The position numbers were made by a program, and so were the translations under genes. The notes beneath the pieces are model-generated. The model was not told where the DNA came from. It searched no databases and saw only the letters and a program-made list of their open reading frames with translations. Positions 9,663-15,994 of a stretch of 15,994 nt of DNA are shown here, in pieces. The stretch comes from an uncultured Prevotella sp. (GTDB lineage Bacteria; Bacteroidota; Bacteroidia; Bacteroidales; Bacteroidaceae): positions 1 through 15,994 of the forward strand of contig CAJOHP010000101.1 of the NCBI GenBank assembly GCA_905234355.1, given 5' to 3'. Each line of letters opens with the position of its first letter. Within the stretch, counting starts at the first letter, position 1.

Positions 9663-9694
9663 TTTGCACAGCAGAGAGATTCTTCGTAACTTTG
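9663..9694 (+). promoter_or_regulatory. Bacteroidota-type promoter of the GH97 gene
   Basis: TTTG at 9663-9666 and TAACTTTG at 9687-9694 are 20 bases apart. This matches the TTTG / TAnnTTTG consensus of the Bacteroidota primary sigma factor. Transcription would start near 9700, leaving about 36 bases before the ATG at 9737. This also shows that the upstream in-frame ATG at 9635, which lies inside the terminator, is not the start. Confidence 0.85.
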
Positions 9695-9736
9695 CGCCCA
9701 CTACAAAAGAACCCCGAGACAACCCTAAAAGACATT

Positions 9737-11707
9737 ATGCTAATGATGAAGAAACTCATCCTTCTCCTGCTGCTGCCCCTGACGGTGGCAGCGTGGGCCC
9801 GCGAGGCCACAGTGAGCTCGCCCGACGGCAAGCTGGTCGTAACCATCAGCGACGCTGGCGGCCGTGCCACCTACAGCGTCAGTCTGGACGGACAGACCGT
9901 CCTTCTGCCGTCGCTGCTGGGCCTGAAGGCCGACGTGGCCGACTTCACCCAGGGTCTCGCCATCACCGGCGAGCAGCGCCAGACGGTCAGCAAGCAGTAT
10001 GAGATGTGGCAGGCGAAGCAGCGCCACTTCAGCTATGAAGCCAACAAGCTGACGCTCGCCATGGCCACCGCCGACGGCAAGGCCATGGCCGTGGTCTTCC
10101 AGGTGAGCAACCACGACGTGGCCTTCCGCTACGAGCTGCCCCGGCAGAAGGGCGACAATCCCAAGACGGCCGTCGTCAGGGCCGAGGCCACCAGCTTCCT
10201 TCTGCCCGAGGGCACCACCACCTTCCTCACACCCCAGATAGACCCGATGAAGGGGTGGGAGCGCACCAAGCCCAGCTACGAGGAGGAGTATAAGGCCGAC
10301 GCGCCGATGGCGGCCCGCTCGCAGTACGGTCAGGGCTACACGTTCCCCTGCCTCTTCCGCCTGCCCGGCGCGTGGCTCCTCGTGAGCGAGACGGGCGTCA
10401 CGAGCGCCTACTGCGGCTCCCACCTGAGCGACTATCATCCAGGGCAGGGCTACACCGTGGCCTATCCGCAGGCGGGCGAGAACAACGGCTTCGGCACCCC
10501 CGACGCCTCGATAGCCCTGCCTGGCGTCACGCCCTGGCGCACCATCACCGTGGGCACCACGTTGCAGCCCATCGTCGAGACCACCGTGGCCTACGACGTG
10601 GTGGAACCCCTCTACGAGCCCTCTGAGCAGTATGCCGGCGGACGCTACACCTGGTCCTGGCTCATCTGGCAGGACGAGTCCATCAACTACGACGACCAGG
10701 TGCGATTCATCGACCTGGCTTCAGCCATGGGCTATGAGTACTGCCTCGTGGACAACTGGTGGGACCGCAACATCGGCCGCGAGCGCATGGCCCGTCTGTC
10801 CGACTATGCACGCGAGAAAGGCGTGGGCCTGATGCTCTGGTACAACAGCAACGGCCACTGGAACGACGCACCGCAGACACCGCGCAACTGCATGGACACC
10901 CCCATGGCGCGCGACCGCGAGATGGCGTGGCTCAAGAGCATCGGCGTGAAGGGCATCAAGGTAGACTTCTTCGCCGGCGATAAGCAGGAGACGATGCGAC
11001 TCTACGAGGACATACTCTACGATGCCAACCGCTACGGCATCAAGGTCGTCTTCCACGGATGCACTCTGCCGCGAGGGTGGGAGCGCATGTATCCCAACTT
11101 CGTCTCGAGTGAGGCGGTGCTTGCCTCCGAGAACGTGTTCTTCAGCGACCACCATGCGCGCCAGGAGCCTTTCCAGCTCACCATGCACCCCTTCTGCCGC
11201 AATGCCGTGGCCACGATGGACTGGGGCGGGGTGATACTCAACCGCTATCTCTCCAAGGACAACAAGAGCCGCCATCAGCGCCAGACCACCGACATGTTTG
11301 AGATAGCCTCGGCTTTCACCAATCAGGCCGCCGTGCAGTGTGTGGCCCTGCAGCCCAACAACCTGAGCGAGCTGCCGCAGGCCGAGCTCGACTTCCTGCG
11401 GCGTCTGCCCACGACGTGGGACGAGACGCGCTTCGTCGACGGCTATCCCGGCCGCTATGTCGTCCTGGCCCGCCGCCACGGCGAGCAGTGGTATGTGGCG
11501 GCACTCAACGGCACCGACCAGCCGCTCGCCCTCTCGCTCTCCCTGCCCATGTTTGCCCCTGGCAGCCAGCTCACACTCATGGCCGACCAGCCGGGCAAGA
11601 AAGGACAGCCGGCAGGAGCGGCTGCTCCCCAGAAGCTGCGCACAGACAAGCGCGGACAGGCACGCATCACCCTGCTGCCGCGAGGCGGAGCAGTGGTGTG
11701 CCGCTGA
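9737..11707 (+). CDS. GH97-family glycosidase, probable retaining alpha-galactosidase type
   Basis: This 656-residue enzyme is a secreted, probably periplasmic, exo-acting glycosidase of family GH97. A signal peptide (MKKLILLLLLPLTVAAWA) precedes an N-terminal beta-sandwich (SSPDGKLVVTISDAGG onward), a TIM barrel from about residue 300 (YCLVDNWWD, MLWYNSNGHW) and a C-terminal beta domain. GIKVDFFAGD places an aspartate at residue 410. In retaining GH97 enzymes this aspartate is the nucleophile, whereas the inverting SusB-type alpha-glucosidases lack it. Glutamates at 459 and 465 (YPNFVSSEAVLASE) follow; the second has the 55-residue spacing I recall for the acid/base of the characterised retaining alpha-galactosidase BtGal97b. 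Family members need Ca2+. ATG codons at 9737, 9743 and 9746 are all possible starts. The gene has its own promoter and terminator. Substrate preference (alpha-galactoside or similar) is inferred from family knowledge. Confidence 0.9.
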   Translation: MLMMKKLILLLLLPLTVAAWAREATVSSPDGKLVVTISDAGGRATYSVSLDGQTVLLPSLLGLKADVADFTQGLAITGEQRQTVSKQYEMWQAKQRHFSYEANKLTLAMATADGKAMAVVFQVSNHDVAFRYELPRQKGDNPKTAVVRAEATSFLLPEGTTTFLTPQIDPMKGWERTKPSYEEEYKADAPMAARSQYGQGYTFPCLFRLPGAWLLVSETGVTSAYCGSHLSDYHPGQGYTVAYPQAGENNGFGTPDASIALPGVTPWRTITVGTTLQPIVETTVAYDVVEPLYEPSEQYAGGRYTWSWLIWQDESINYDDQVRFIDLASAMGYEYCLVDNWWDRNIGRERMARLSDYAREKGVGLMLWYNSNGHWNDAPQTPRNCMDTPMARDREMAWLKSIGVKGIKVDFFAGDKQETMRLYEDILYDANRYGIKVVFHGCTLPRGWERMYPNFVSSEAVLASENVFFSDHHARQEPFQLTMHPFCRNAVATMDWGGVILNRYLSKDNKSRHQRQTTDMFEIASAFTNQAAVQCVALQPNNLSELPQAELDFLRRLPTTWDETRFVDGYPGRYVVLARRHGEQWYVAALNGTDQPLALSLSLPMFAPGSQLTLMADQPGKKGQPAGAAAPQKLRTDKRGQARITLLPRGGAVVCR

Positions 11708-11737
11708 CGTCTTCGGGAGGGGGCCTGTTTCTTGTTT

Positions 11738-11782
11738 CATCTATGTCAACACAAACCGTGGGAATTAATAGAACCCACCTTT
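11738..11782 (+). repeat. Dispersed repeat, copy 2 (extended form)
   Basis: The 18-base core is at 11764-11781. The resemblance to copy 4 extends 26 bases upstream: 40 of 44 positions are identical between 11738-11781 and 15568-15611. GTGGG at 11758-11762 and CCCAC in the core can form a short stem. The copy lies in the 3' untranslated region of the GH97 gene, ending five bases before its terminator. Confidence 0.8.
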
Positions 11783-11786
11783 ATGT

Positions 11787-11834
11787 ACAACGGATTCTTG
11801 CTGCCGAAAGGGGCGCAAGAATCCGTTGTTTTTT
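11787..11834 (+). terminator. Intrinsic terminator of the GH97 gene
   Basis: A perfect 15-bp stem (11787-11801 with 11815-11829) with a 13-base loop leads into six T at 11829-11834. It lies between the convergent GH97 and GH115 genes. On the minus strand the same stem lacks a good T tract, so it may stop GH115 transcripts only weakly. Confidence 0.9.
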
Positions 11835-11905
11835 GGGGAAAGGGCCTGGGAGACCTGTTTACTTGGCGACGCAGGCTGTTTCGCGTTACGTCGCTGGCTG
11901 TTGCT

Positions 11906-14287
11906 TCAGAGCGGCTGGTAGGTGATTTTCTGTATGATCTGCCCGGGGTCGACGATGGTGAGTGTGACGACGTGCTGCTGCCGCGCCTTGTCGAGGGGCA
12001 TGGTCAGGAGGAAGTCCTTGCGGTTTTCGAGTATCTGCATCTTCCATTTGCGCCCCCATTCCTGGAACACGTTCTCGCAGACCACGGGCTGTGCTCCGTC
12101 GACGCTCACGGCAAAGCGGTTGCTCTTGTCGGTGGCCACGGGCCACAGGGGCACCACGGCGATGCACAGCCTGACGGAGTCGGCGCCCTGCGGTATGGTG
12201 TGCTGCGGCAAGCCGATGTCTATGCTGCCCCTGGCCTGGCTGTCGAGAGGCTGTCCGAGCTGCAGCGCCTTCCAGTCGGTGCCTATGCCCTCGAGCAGAC
12301 GGAAGGGTGCCTGGGGCGCCAATGCGGTGAGGTCTGCCTTGAAGTGCAGCTCGGTGTGGCGCTGGTGGTCGGGCAGCCGGTACTTGTCGGTGGGTGCGTC
12401 GGTGAGCTGGGGCATCTGGTGGTAGAGTGCCGTATAGCCGGGGGGCACCTCGGAGATGATCTGGTCCCACTTGCCGTCGAGCAGTCGGTGGAAGCGGTCG
12501 ATGAGGCGGCTTATCTGGCTGTTGGCCTCCTGTGACAGTCGGGCGAAGGTGCCGCTGCCCGTCTCGTGGTTGGCCTGGGCATAGAGGAACTTGCGGTTCA
12601 TCTGGCAGGCGGAGTGCACGGCATAGCCCAGCATCTCGAAGAGGGCAGGGCGCAGTGCCTCGCCGACGCTGTGCTCTATCTCGTCGTAGGCGTGGCAGAT
12701 GGTCTGGTAGTCGAAGAGACGCTGCTGTGCCGTGCCGTCGGCGAAGGAGAAGTCGGTGTCGTAGAGTCGGCAGTAGTCGGGCGTGTCCCACTCCAGCTCG
12801 TAGCCCATGAACTCGGGCTTGCGGTCCCAGGCCAGGCGGTAGTAGTGGTCGAGGATGGTCTGGAATGTCTTCCTGTGCTGCTGTCCGAAGAGCCGGGCGA
12901 GCCAGCGGGCCTGGTAGCTGTTGGCATTGTCGTAGGTGAAGGCGTGGAAGTCGTAGGCCATGTCCATAAACATCTGCGTCTCTATCTCCATGGGCTTGAT
13001 GTCGCCCACGTTGAGCAGCCAGTAGCGGTCGGCGCCGGCGGTATAGGCCTTGAGCAGCTCCTCATACATGAGCATGGGCGGCGTGGTGGCCAGCCAGAGG
13101 TTGTCGTGGGGCACACCGCAGTAGCTCAGGTGGTAGTAGACGCCGCTGCCTCCGCTGCGCCGGCGCTCCTGTGGGTTGCTCACGCGCTTCATGTAGCCGT
13201 AGTTGTCGTCGGGCCACACGAGGGTGATGTCGTCGGGCACGCGCAGTCCGGCGTCGTAGATGTCGAGCGTCTCTTTGTAGGGCACGAATATCTGCGGTAT
13301 CTGTCCGGCCTTCGCTTTCTTGTGGGTGGTGAGGATGTGCCGCTGTCGGTCAAAGACCTTCTCCAGGGTGCGTGCACGGTCCCTGGGGTCGGTGCTGCCC
13401 TTCATGGCCTCGTCGTGCAGTCCGCGCATGCCCATGGTGTAGATGTTGTCGTATTGTGCCGTCTGCCGTATGCGGTCGTCCAGCTTGCGGAGGATGGTGG
13501 TGCTGTTGGTCTCGTAGTTCCACTCGCCGTCGCGCTCCTTGTCCCACTCCGATGGTGCGGCGTTGTTGAAGAGCAGTGGCTCGCAGTGGCTGGTGGTGAT
13601 CATGATGCCCCACTTATGGGCCATCAGCTGGCTCTCGGGGTGGCTGTAGAAGGCGCCGGTGCAGGAGTGCATGGCCGGCGCCAGCATGTTGCCGCGGAGG
13701 CGGAGGATGAGCTCGCACACGCGGTCGTAGGTCTTCGGGCCTATGTCGCCCAGCGCCTGCTCGTAGGTCTGTGCTGCCCAGGTCTTCAGCCCCCAGTCCT
13801 CGTCGTTGATGAAGATACCGCGATACTTCACGGTGGGCGATGCGCTCACGTAGTTCTCGCTGTAGTCGAAGGCCCTCTTGTTGCTCTTGTCGGCGGGCAC
13901 GTCGGCAAACCAGTACCACGGACTGACGCCTATGCCTTCGCTCACGTGCAGCACGCCGTAGGCCAGTCCGCGCGGGTCGGAGCCGGTGATGACGAGGTCG
14001 GAGCCCCGTGTGTCGATGGCATAGCGCTCCCATGTGCCGCGCAGCTCGCGGTGGCGCCCGGTGTGGGCCGCGGTGCCCAGGAGCACGCAGGGACCCTTGC
14101 CCCGGCGGGTGGCTACCTGCGGGCGCACGCCGCAGACGCGCTCGATGTCGTCGGCCAGCACGGTGGCCATCTGCTGCACCAGCGGGGCGTCGCCGGGAGA
14201 ATGGACAATGGTAGACCGGGTCAGGTCAATCGCTGTCAGGCTGCACCATGCGCACAGCGCCAGGAGTAGGGTGGTGAGTCTTCTCAT
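11906..14287 (-). CDS. GH115-family alpha-glucuronidase
   Basis: This 793-residue secreted enzyme matches family GH115, whose members release alpha-1,2-linked glucuronic acid or 4-O-methylglucuronic acid from xylans. It has an N-terminal signal peptide (MRRLTTLLLALCAWCSLTA), a first alpha/beta domain, then the barrel with the family stretches KYRGIFINDEDWGLKTWA (about 154-171), MHSCTGAFYSHPESQLM, YKETLDIYDAGLRVPDDITLVWPDDNYGY (WPDDNYGY at 358-365), GGSGVYYHLSYCGVPHDN and WLLNVGDIKPMEIE. After a helical region (YRLAWDRKPEFMGYE) a C-terminal beta domain runs to the end (WPVATDKSNRFAVSVDG, VVTLTIVDPGQIIQKI). The start lies 17 bases after the antiporter stop, so the two are likely cotranscribed. 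The family call is firm; the natural glycan is inferred. Confidence 0.95.
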   Translation of the reverse strand: MRRLTTLLLALCAWCSLTAIDLTRSTIVHSPGDAPLVQQMATVLADDIERVCGVRPQVATRRGKGPCVLLGTAAHTGRHRELRGTWERYAIDTRGSDLVITGSDPRGLAYGVLHVSEGIGVSPWYWFADVPADKSNKRAFDYSENYVSASPTVKYRGIFINDEDWGLKTWAAQTYEQALGDIGPKTYDRVCELILRLRGNMLAPAMHSCTGAFYSHPESQLMAHKWGIMITTSHCEPLLFNNAAPSEWDKERDGEWNYETNSTTILRKLDDRIRQTAQYDNIYTMGMRGLHDEAMKGSTDPRDRARTLEKVFDRQRHILTTHKKAKAGQIPQIFVPYKETLDIYDAGLRVPDDITLVWPDDNYGYMKRVSNPQERRRSGGSGVYYHLSYCGVPHDNLWLATTPPMLMYEELLKAYTAGADRYWLLNVGDIKPMEIETQMFMDMAYDFHAFTYDNANSYQARWLARLFGQQHRKTFQTILDHYYRLAWDRKPEFMGYELEWDTPDYCRLYDTDFSFADGTAQQRLFDYQTICHAYDEIEHSVGEALRPALFEMLGYAVHSACQMNRKFLYAQANHETGSGTFARLSQEANSQISRLIDRFHRLLDGKWDQIISEVPPGYTALYHQMPQLTDAPTDKYRLPDHQRHTELHFKADLTALAPQAPFRLLEGIGTDWKALQLGQPLDSQARGSIDIGLPQHTIPQGADSVRLCIAVVPLWPVATDKSNRFAVSVDGAQPVVCENVFQEWGRKWKMQILENRKDFLLTMPLDKARQQHVVTLTIVDPGQIIQKITYQPL

Positions 14288-14305
14288 GTCGTTCTTGTCT
14301 TTTTC

Positions 14306-15274
14306 CTACAGGTTATAGAGCAGCCAGCCCATGTAGGCCATGAAGATGGCCACGAGCACGGCCCCCTCCCATCGTGCCACGGTGTATTTGGTGAAGGAGA
14401 AGGCCCACACGAGCAGTATGCTCACCATCATCACCGTGAGGTCTATGGGCGTGATGCCCTCTATCTGCAGCGGACTGATGGTGGCCGTGAGGCCGAGGAT
14501 GAGCAGGATGTTGAACACGTTGGAGCCGATGACGTTGCCTATGGCGATGGCCGACTGGCCCTTTCTTGCTGCCACGACGCTGGTGGCCAGCTCGGGCAGC
14601 GAGGTGCCGCCGGCCACGATGGTCAGTCCGATGACGCCCTCGCTCACGCTGAGCTCACGTGCCACGGCGGTGGCCGACTCTACGAAGAGGTTGCTGCCGG
14701 CAATGAGTCCTGCCAGTCCGAGCACCACGCGCAGCATGCTCACCCACGGGTTGGCTGCCGCTGTGGCTGTCGCCGTGCCGTCGGCTCCGGCGCTGCTGCC
14801 CTTGAGGGCCGTGCGGAAGGTGTAGGCCATGAAGGCGGCAAAGCCCGCGAGCAGCAGCAGGCCGTCGGTGCGGCTCAGGCTGCGGGCGCCTGCCGACGCC
14901 GTCAGCAGCGTGTCGCAGGCGAGCACCAGCAGCAGCAGCGAGGCTCCCACGGCAAAGGGCAGGTCTTTCTTCACCGTCGAGGGAGCGATGACCATGGGAC
15001 AGGTCATCGCGGCACAGCCCACGATGAGCAGCGCGTTGAACGTGTTGCTGCCCACCACGTTGCCTATGGCCATGTCGGGCGTGCCCTTCAGGGCCGACAC
15101 AAGGCTGACAAACAGCTCGGGCGCCGACGTGCCGGCGGCCACGATGGTCAGGCCGATGACGATTTCGGGGATGCGCATGCGACGTGCCAGCGCCGAGGCA
15201 CCCTCTGTCAGGCTGTCGGCACCCCAGAGCACGAGGGCCACGCCTGCGACGATGAAAAGGAAATGGAGTAGCAT
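14306..15274 (-). CDS. Sodium/calcium antiporter, CaCA superfamily (YrbG-like)
   Basis: This 322-residue inner-membrane protein of about ten helices has the two inverted alpha repeats of the CaCA family. The first holds GLTIVAAGTSAPE (GTSAPE at 48-53) and GNVVGSNTFNALLIVG; the second holds GLTIVAGGTSLPE (GTSLPE at 223-228) and GNVIGSNVFNILLILG. The acidic residue in each GTS(A/L)PE motif is a cation ligand in this family. Bacterial members exchange Na+ or H+ for Ca2+. The ATG at 15274 begins directly with the first hydrophobic segment (MLLHFLFIVAG). An earlier in-frame ATG at 15313 lies inside the -7 promoter box and would add a polar tail, so it was rejected. Gene length and motifs are complete. 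It precedes the GH115 gene in what looks like a two-gene operon, an unusual pairing. Confidence 0.93.
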   Translation of the reverse strand: MLLHFLFIVAGVALVLWGADSLTEGASALARRMRIPEIVIGLTIVAAGTSAPELFVSLVSALKGTPDMAIGNVVGSNTFNALLIVGCAAMTCPMVIAPSTVKKDLPFAVGASLLLLVLACDTLLTASAGARSLSRTDGLLLLAGFAAFMAYTFRTALKGSSAGADGTATATAAANPWVSMLRVVLGLAGLIAGSNLFVESATAVARELSVSEGVIGLTIVAGGTSLPELATSVVAARKGQSAIAIGNVIGSNVFNILLILGLTATISPLQIEGITPIDLTVMMVSILLVWAFSFTKYTVARWEGAVLVAIFMAYMGWLLYNL

Positions 15275-15310
15275 GTGTCTTGATTGACTGTCTTTTTTCG
15301 TTAGTGGGTG

Positions 15311-15318
15311 CAAAGATA
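15311..15318 (-). promoter_or_regulatory. -7 box of the antiporter/GH115 unit
   Basis: On the minus strand the sequence is TATCTTTG, fitting TAnnTTTG. No TTTG occurs at the right distance upstream, so the -33 half is weak. Transcription would start near 15304, about 30 bases before the ATG at 15274. Confidence 0.6.
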
Positions 15319-15370
15319 ATCATTTTGGGGCGAACAGACGTGCACAGGCGCTATAAAAAATGTTTATTTC

Positions 15371-15401
15371 TTTCTCGTTCGGGAAAATAGTTGTACCTTT
15401 G
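15371..15401 (+). promoter_or_regulatory. Promoter of the glycyl-tRNA synthetase gene
   Basis: TACCTTTG at 15394-15401 is a consensus -7 box, with TTTC (one mismatch to TTTG) at 15371-15374, 19 bases upstream. It is divergent from the antiporter promoter. If used, it gives a leader of about 235 bases that contains the whole inverted-repeat element at 15431-15612. Confidence 0.65.
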
Positions 15402-15431
15402 CACCTGCTATATGACAGAACAGCAAGAATT

Positions 15432-15449
15432 AAGGTGGGTTCTATTAAT
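15432..15449 (-). repeat. Dispersed repeat, copy 3 (reverse)
   Basis: The reverse complement of this stretch is the exact core ATTAATAGAACCCACCTT. It is the only copy in reverse orientation and forms the left end of the 182-bp element. The GTGGG that can pair with the core in copies 2 and 4 is absent here. Confidence 0.8.
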
Positions 15450-15505
15450 TCGCTTTGGCAGATTTTTGAGCTATTTTTGCTTTCAGTCTGTAAGTCGAAG
15501 AGAGA

Positions 15506-15521
15506 GTGTAGCGGGCTACAC
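15506..15521. other. Perfect short hairpin inside the 182-bp element
   Basis: GTGTAGCGGGCTACAC has seven-base arms around GG, effectively a six-base stem with a CGGG loop. There is no T run after it, so it is not an intrinsic terminator. In a transcript from the 15394 box it would be a structured part of the glyS leader. Confidence 0.6.
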
Positions 15522-15567
15522 GACCGATAACAAAAAGAGCCAGAAAGATGACAAAAGGTTAAAAACC

Positions 15568-15612
15568 CATCAATGTCAAACTAAACCGTGGGAATTAATA
15601 GAACCCACCTTA
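15568..15612 (+). repeat. Dispersed repeat, copy 4 (extended form)
   Basis: The core is at 15594-15611; with the 26 bases before it, 40 of 44 positions match copy 2 at 11738-11781. It forms the right end of the 182-bp element and lies 31 bases before the glycyl-tRNA synthetase start. Confidence 0.8.
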
Positions 15613-15642
15613 AAACAGAATATAAAAAACAAAGAAAGACTT

Positions 15643-15994
15643 ATGGCACAACAAGAAGATGTATTCAAGAAAATCGTGAGCCACTGCAAAGAGTACGGCT
15701 ACGTGTTCCCCTCGAGCGAGATCTACGACGGTCTGGGCGCCGTCTACGACTACGGACAGATGGGCGTGGAACTGAAGAACAACATTAAGCAGTACTGGTG
15801 GAAGGCCATGACCATGCTGCACGAGAACATCGTGGGCATCGACTCGGCCATCTTCATGCACCCCACCATCTGGAAGGCCAGCGGCCACGTGGACGCGTTC
15901 AACGACCCGCTCATCGACAACCGCGACAGCAAGAAGCGCTACCGCGCCGACGTGCTCATCGAGGACGAGATCGCCAAGATCGAGGAGAAGATGA
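15643..15994 (+). CDS. glyS: Glycyl-tRNA synthetase, 5' part (runs off the window)
   Basis: The ATG at 15643 opens a frame of 117 codons that continues past the window end. It begins MAQQEDVFKKIVSHCKEYG and carries the N-terminal signature of the homodimeric class II glycyl-tRNA synthetase: GYVFPSSEIYDGLGAVYDYGQ, then GVELKNNIKQYWWKAM, DSAIFMHPTIWKASGHVDAFNDP and the start of an insertion with YRADVLIEDEIAKIEEK. The enzyme charges tRNA-Gly in the cytoplasm. The leader is A-rich with no Shine-Dalgarno sequence, and the start fits the family's usual N-terminus. The gene is probably regulated from the promoter at 15371-15401, through a leader that contains the 182-bp element. It has no evident link to the glycan genes. 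The call is secure. Confidence 0.95.
   Translation, partial: MAQQEDVFKKIVSHCKEYGYVFPSSEIYDGLGAVYDYGQMGVELKNNIKQYWWKAMTMLHENIVGIDSAIFMHPTIWKASGHVDAFNDPLIDNRDSKKRYRADVLIEDEIAKIEEKM

Larger units (their letters stand above)
15431..15612. mobile_element. Inverted-repeat-bounded 182-bp intergenic element, MITE-like
   Basis: The element is bounded by copy 3 of the repeat core in reverse orientation (15432-15449) and copy 4 in forward orientation (15594-15611), which match perfectly over 19 bases as TAAGGTGGGTTCTATTAAT and its complement. The inside is AT-rich and non-coding, with a short perfect hairpin at 15506-15521. No clean target-site duplication is visible at the outer edges. Size and ends resemble a miniature inverted-repeat element, but two oppositely oriented binding sites or an RNA leader structure would look the same. 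It fills most of the 368-base gap between the antiporter and glycyl-tRNA synthetase genes. Confidence 0.5.

Noticed and set aside
7698..9722. A 674-codon open frame on the minus strand opposite the FAS1-SusD gene
   Set aside because: Its product is a low-information run of V, G, H, A and R typical of the reverse of GC-rich codons such as GAC, CTC and ACC. It would also cross the terminator and the GH97 promoter.
9635..9736. Upstream start extending the GH97 protein by 34 residues
   Set aside because: The added segment lies in the terminator and promoter and would precede a good signal peptide.
12566..14269. A 567-codon plus-strand open frame opposite the GH115 gene
   Set aside because: It is the mirror of GH115 codons; the minus-strand reading has clear family motifs, a signal peptide and a complete C-terminal domain.
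15472..15479. TATTTTTG as a second -7 box for the glycyl-tRNA synthetase gene
   Set aside because: The nearest upstream TTTG (15454-15457) is only 14 bases away, too close for the usual 19-21 base spacing, and the region is AT-rich.
99..15612. Repeat copies as part of a CRISPR array
   Set aside because: Copies are kilobases apart, in both orientations, with no regular spacing and no cas genes.
15588..15788. A 66-codon plus-strand open frame starting in repeat copy 4
   Set aside because: It overlaps the glycyl-tRNA synthetase start in another frame and begins with the repeat read as GINRTHL; no family likeness.

Overview
The window looks like chromosomal DNA from a GC-rich member of the Bacteroidales, most likely a Prevotella-like gut or oral species. 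Three things support this: a SusC/SusD outer-membrane uptake operon with typical lipoprotein signals, promoters of the Bacteroidota type (TAnnTTTG, in the best case with TTTG 20 bp upstream), and AT-rich leaders without Shine-Dalgarno sequences in front of GC-rich genes. The genus is inferred, not proven.

Layout. Positions 1-272 hold an unassigned open frame, one copy of a dispersed repeat and a promoter. Positions 273-9581 are a four-gene plus-strand operon: a large lipoprotein with about four fasciclin (FAS1)-like domains, a SusC-type TonB-dependent transporter, a SusD-type lipoprotein broken by a frameshift near 7040-7056, and a 621-residue lipoprotein in which a FAS1-like N-terminus is joined to the C-terminal part of a SusD protein. 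A strong intrinsic terminator (9610-9651) ends the unit. A consensus promoter then drives a GH97 glycosidase (9737-11707), probably of the retaining alpha-galactosidase type, which ends at another strong terminator (11787-11834).

On the minus strand, a CaCA-family sodium/calcium antiporter (15274-14306) is followed after 17 bases by a GH115 alpha-glucuronidase (14287-11906), and the two probably share one promoter. The antiporter diverges from a glycyl-tRNA synthetase gene that runs off the window end. The leader of that gene carries a 182-bp inverted-repeat-bounded element.

How the genes may work together: the SusC/SusD-type proteins and their FAS1 partners would bind and import a ligand across the outer membrane, while the GH97 and GH115 enzymes would remove alpha-galactosyl-type and alpha-1,2-glucuronosyl side groups, as from a decorated xylan or related plant glycan. 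No endo-acting enzyme and no SusR, hybrid two-component or sigma/anti-sigma regulator lies in the window, so the substrate link is inference. The least ordinary features are the FAS1/SusD hybrid with its FAS1 lipoprotein partner, the frameshifted SusD, and an 18-bp repeat core present four times in 16 kb, always between genes.
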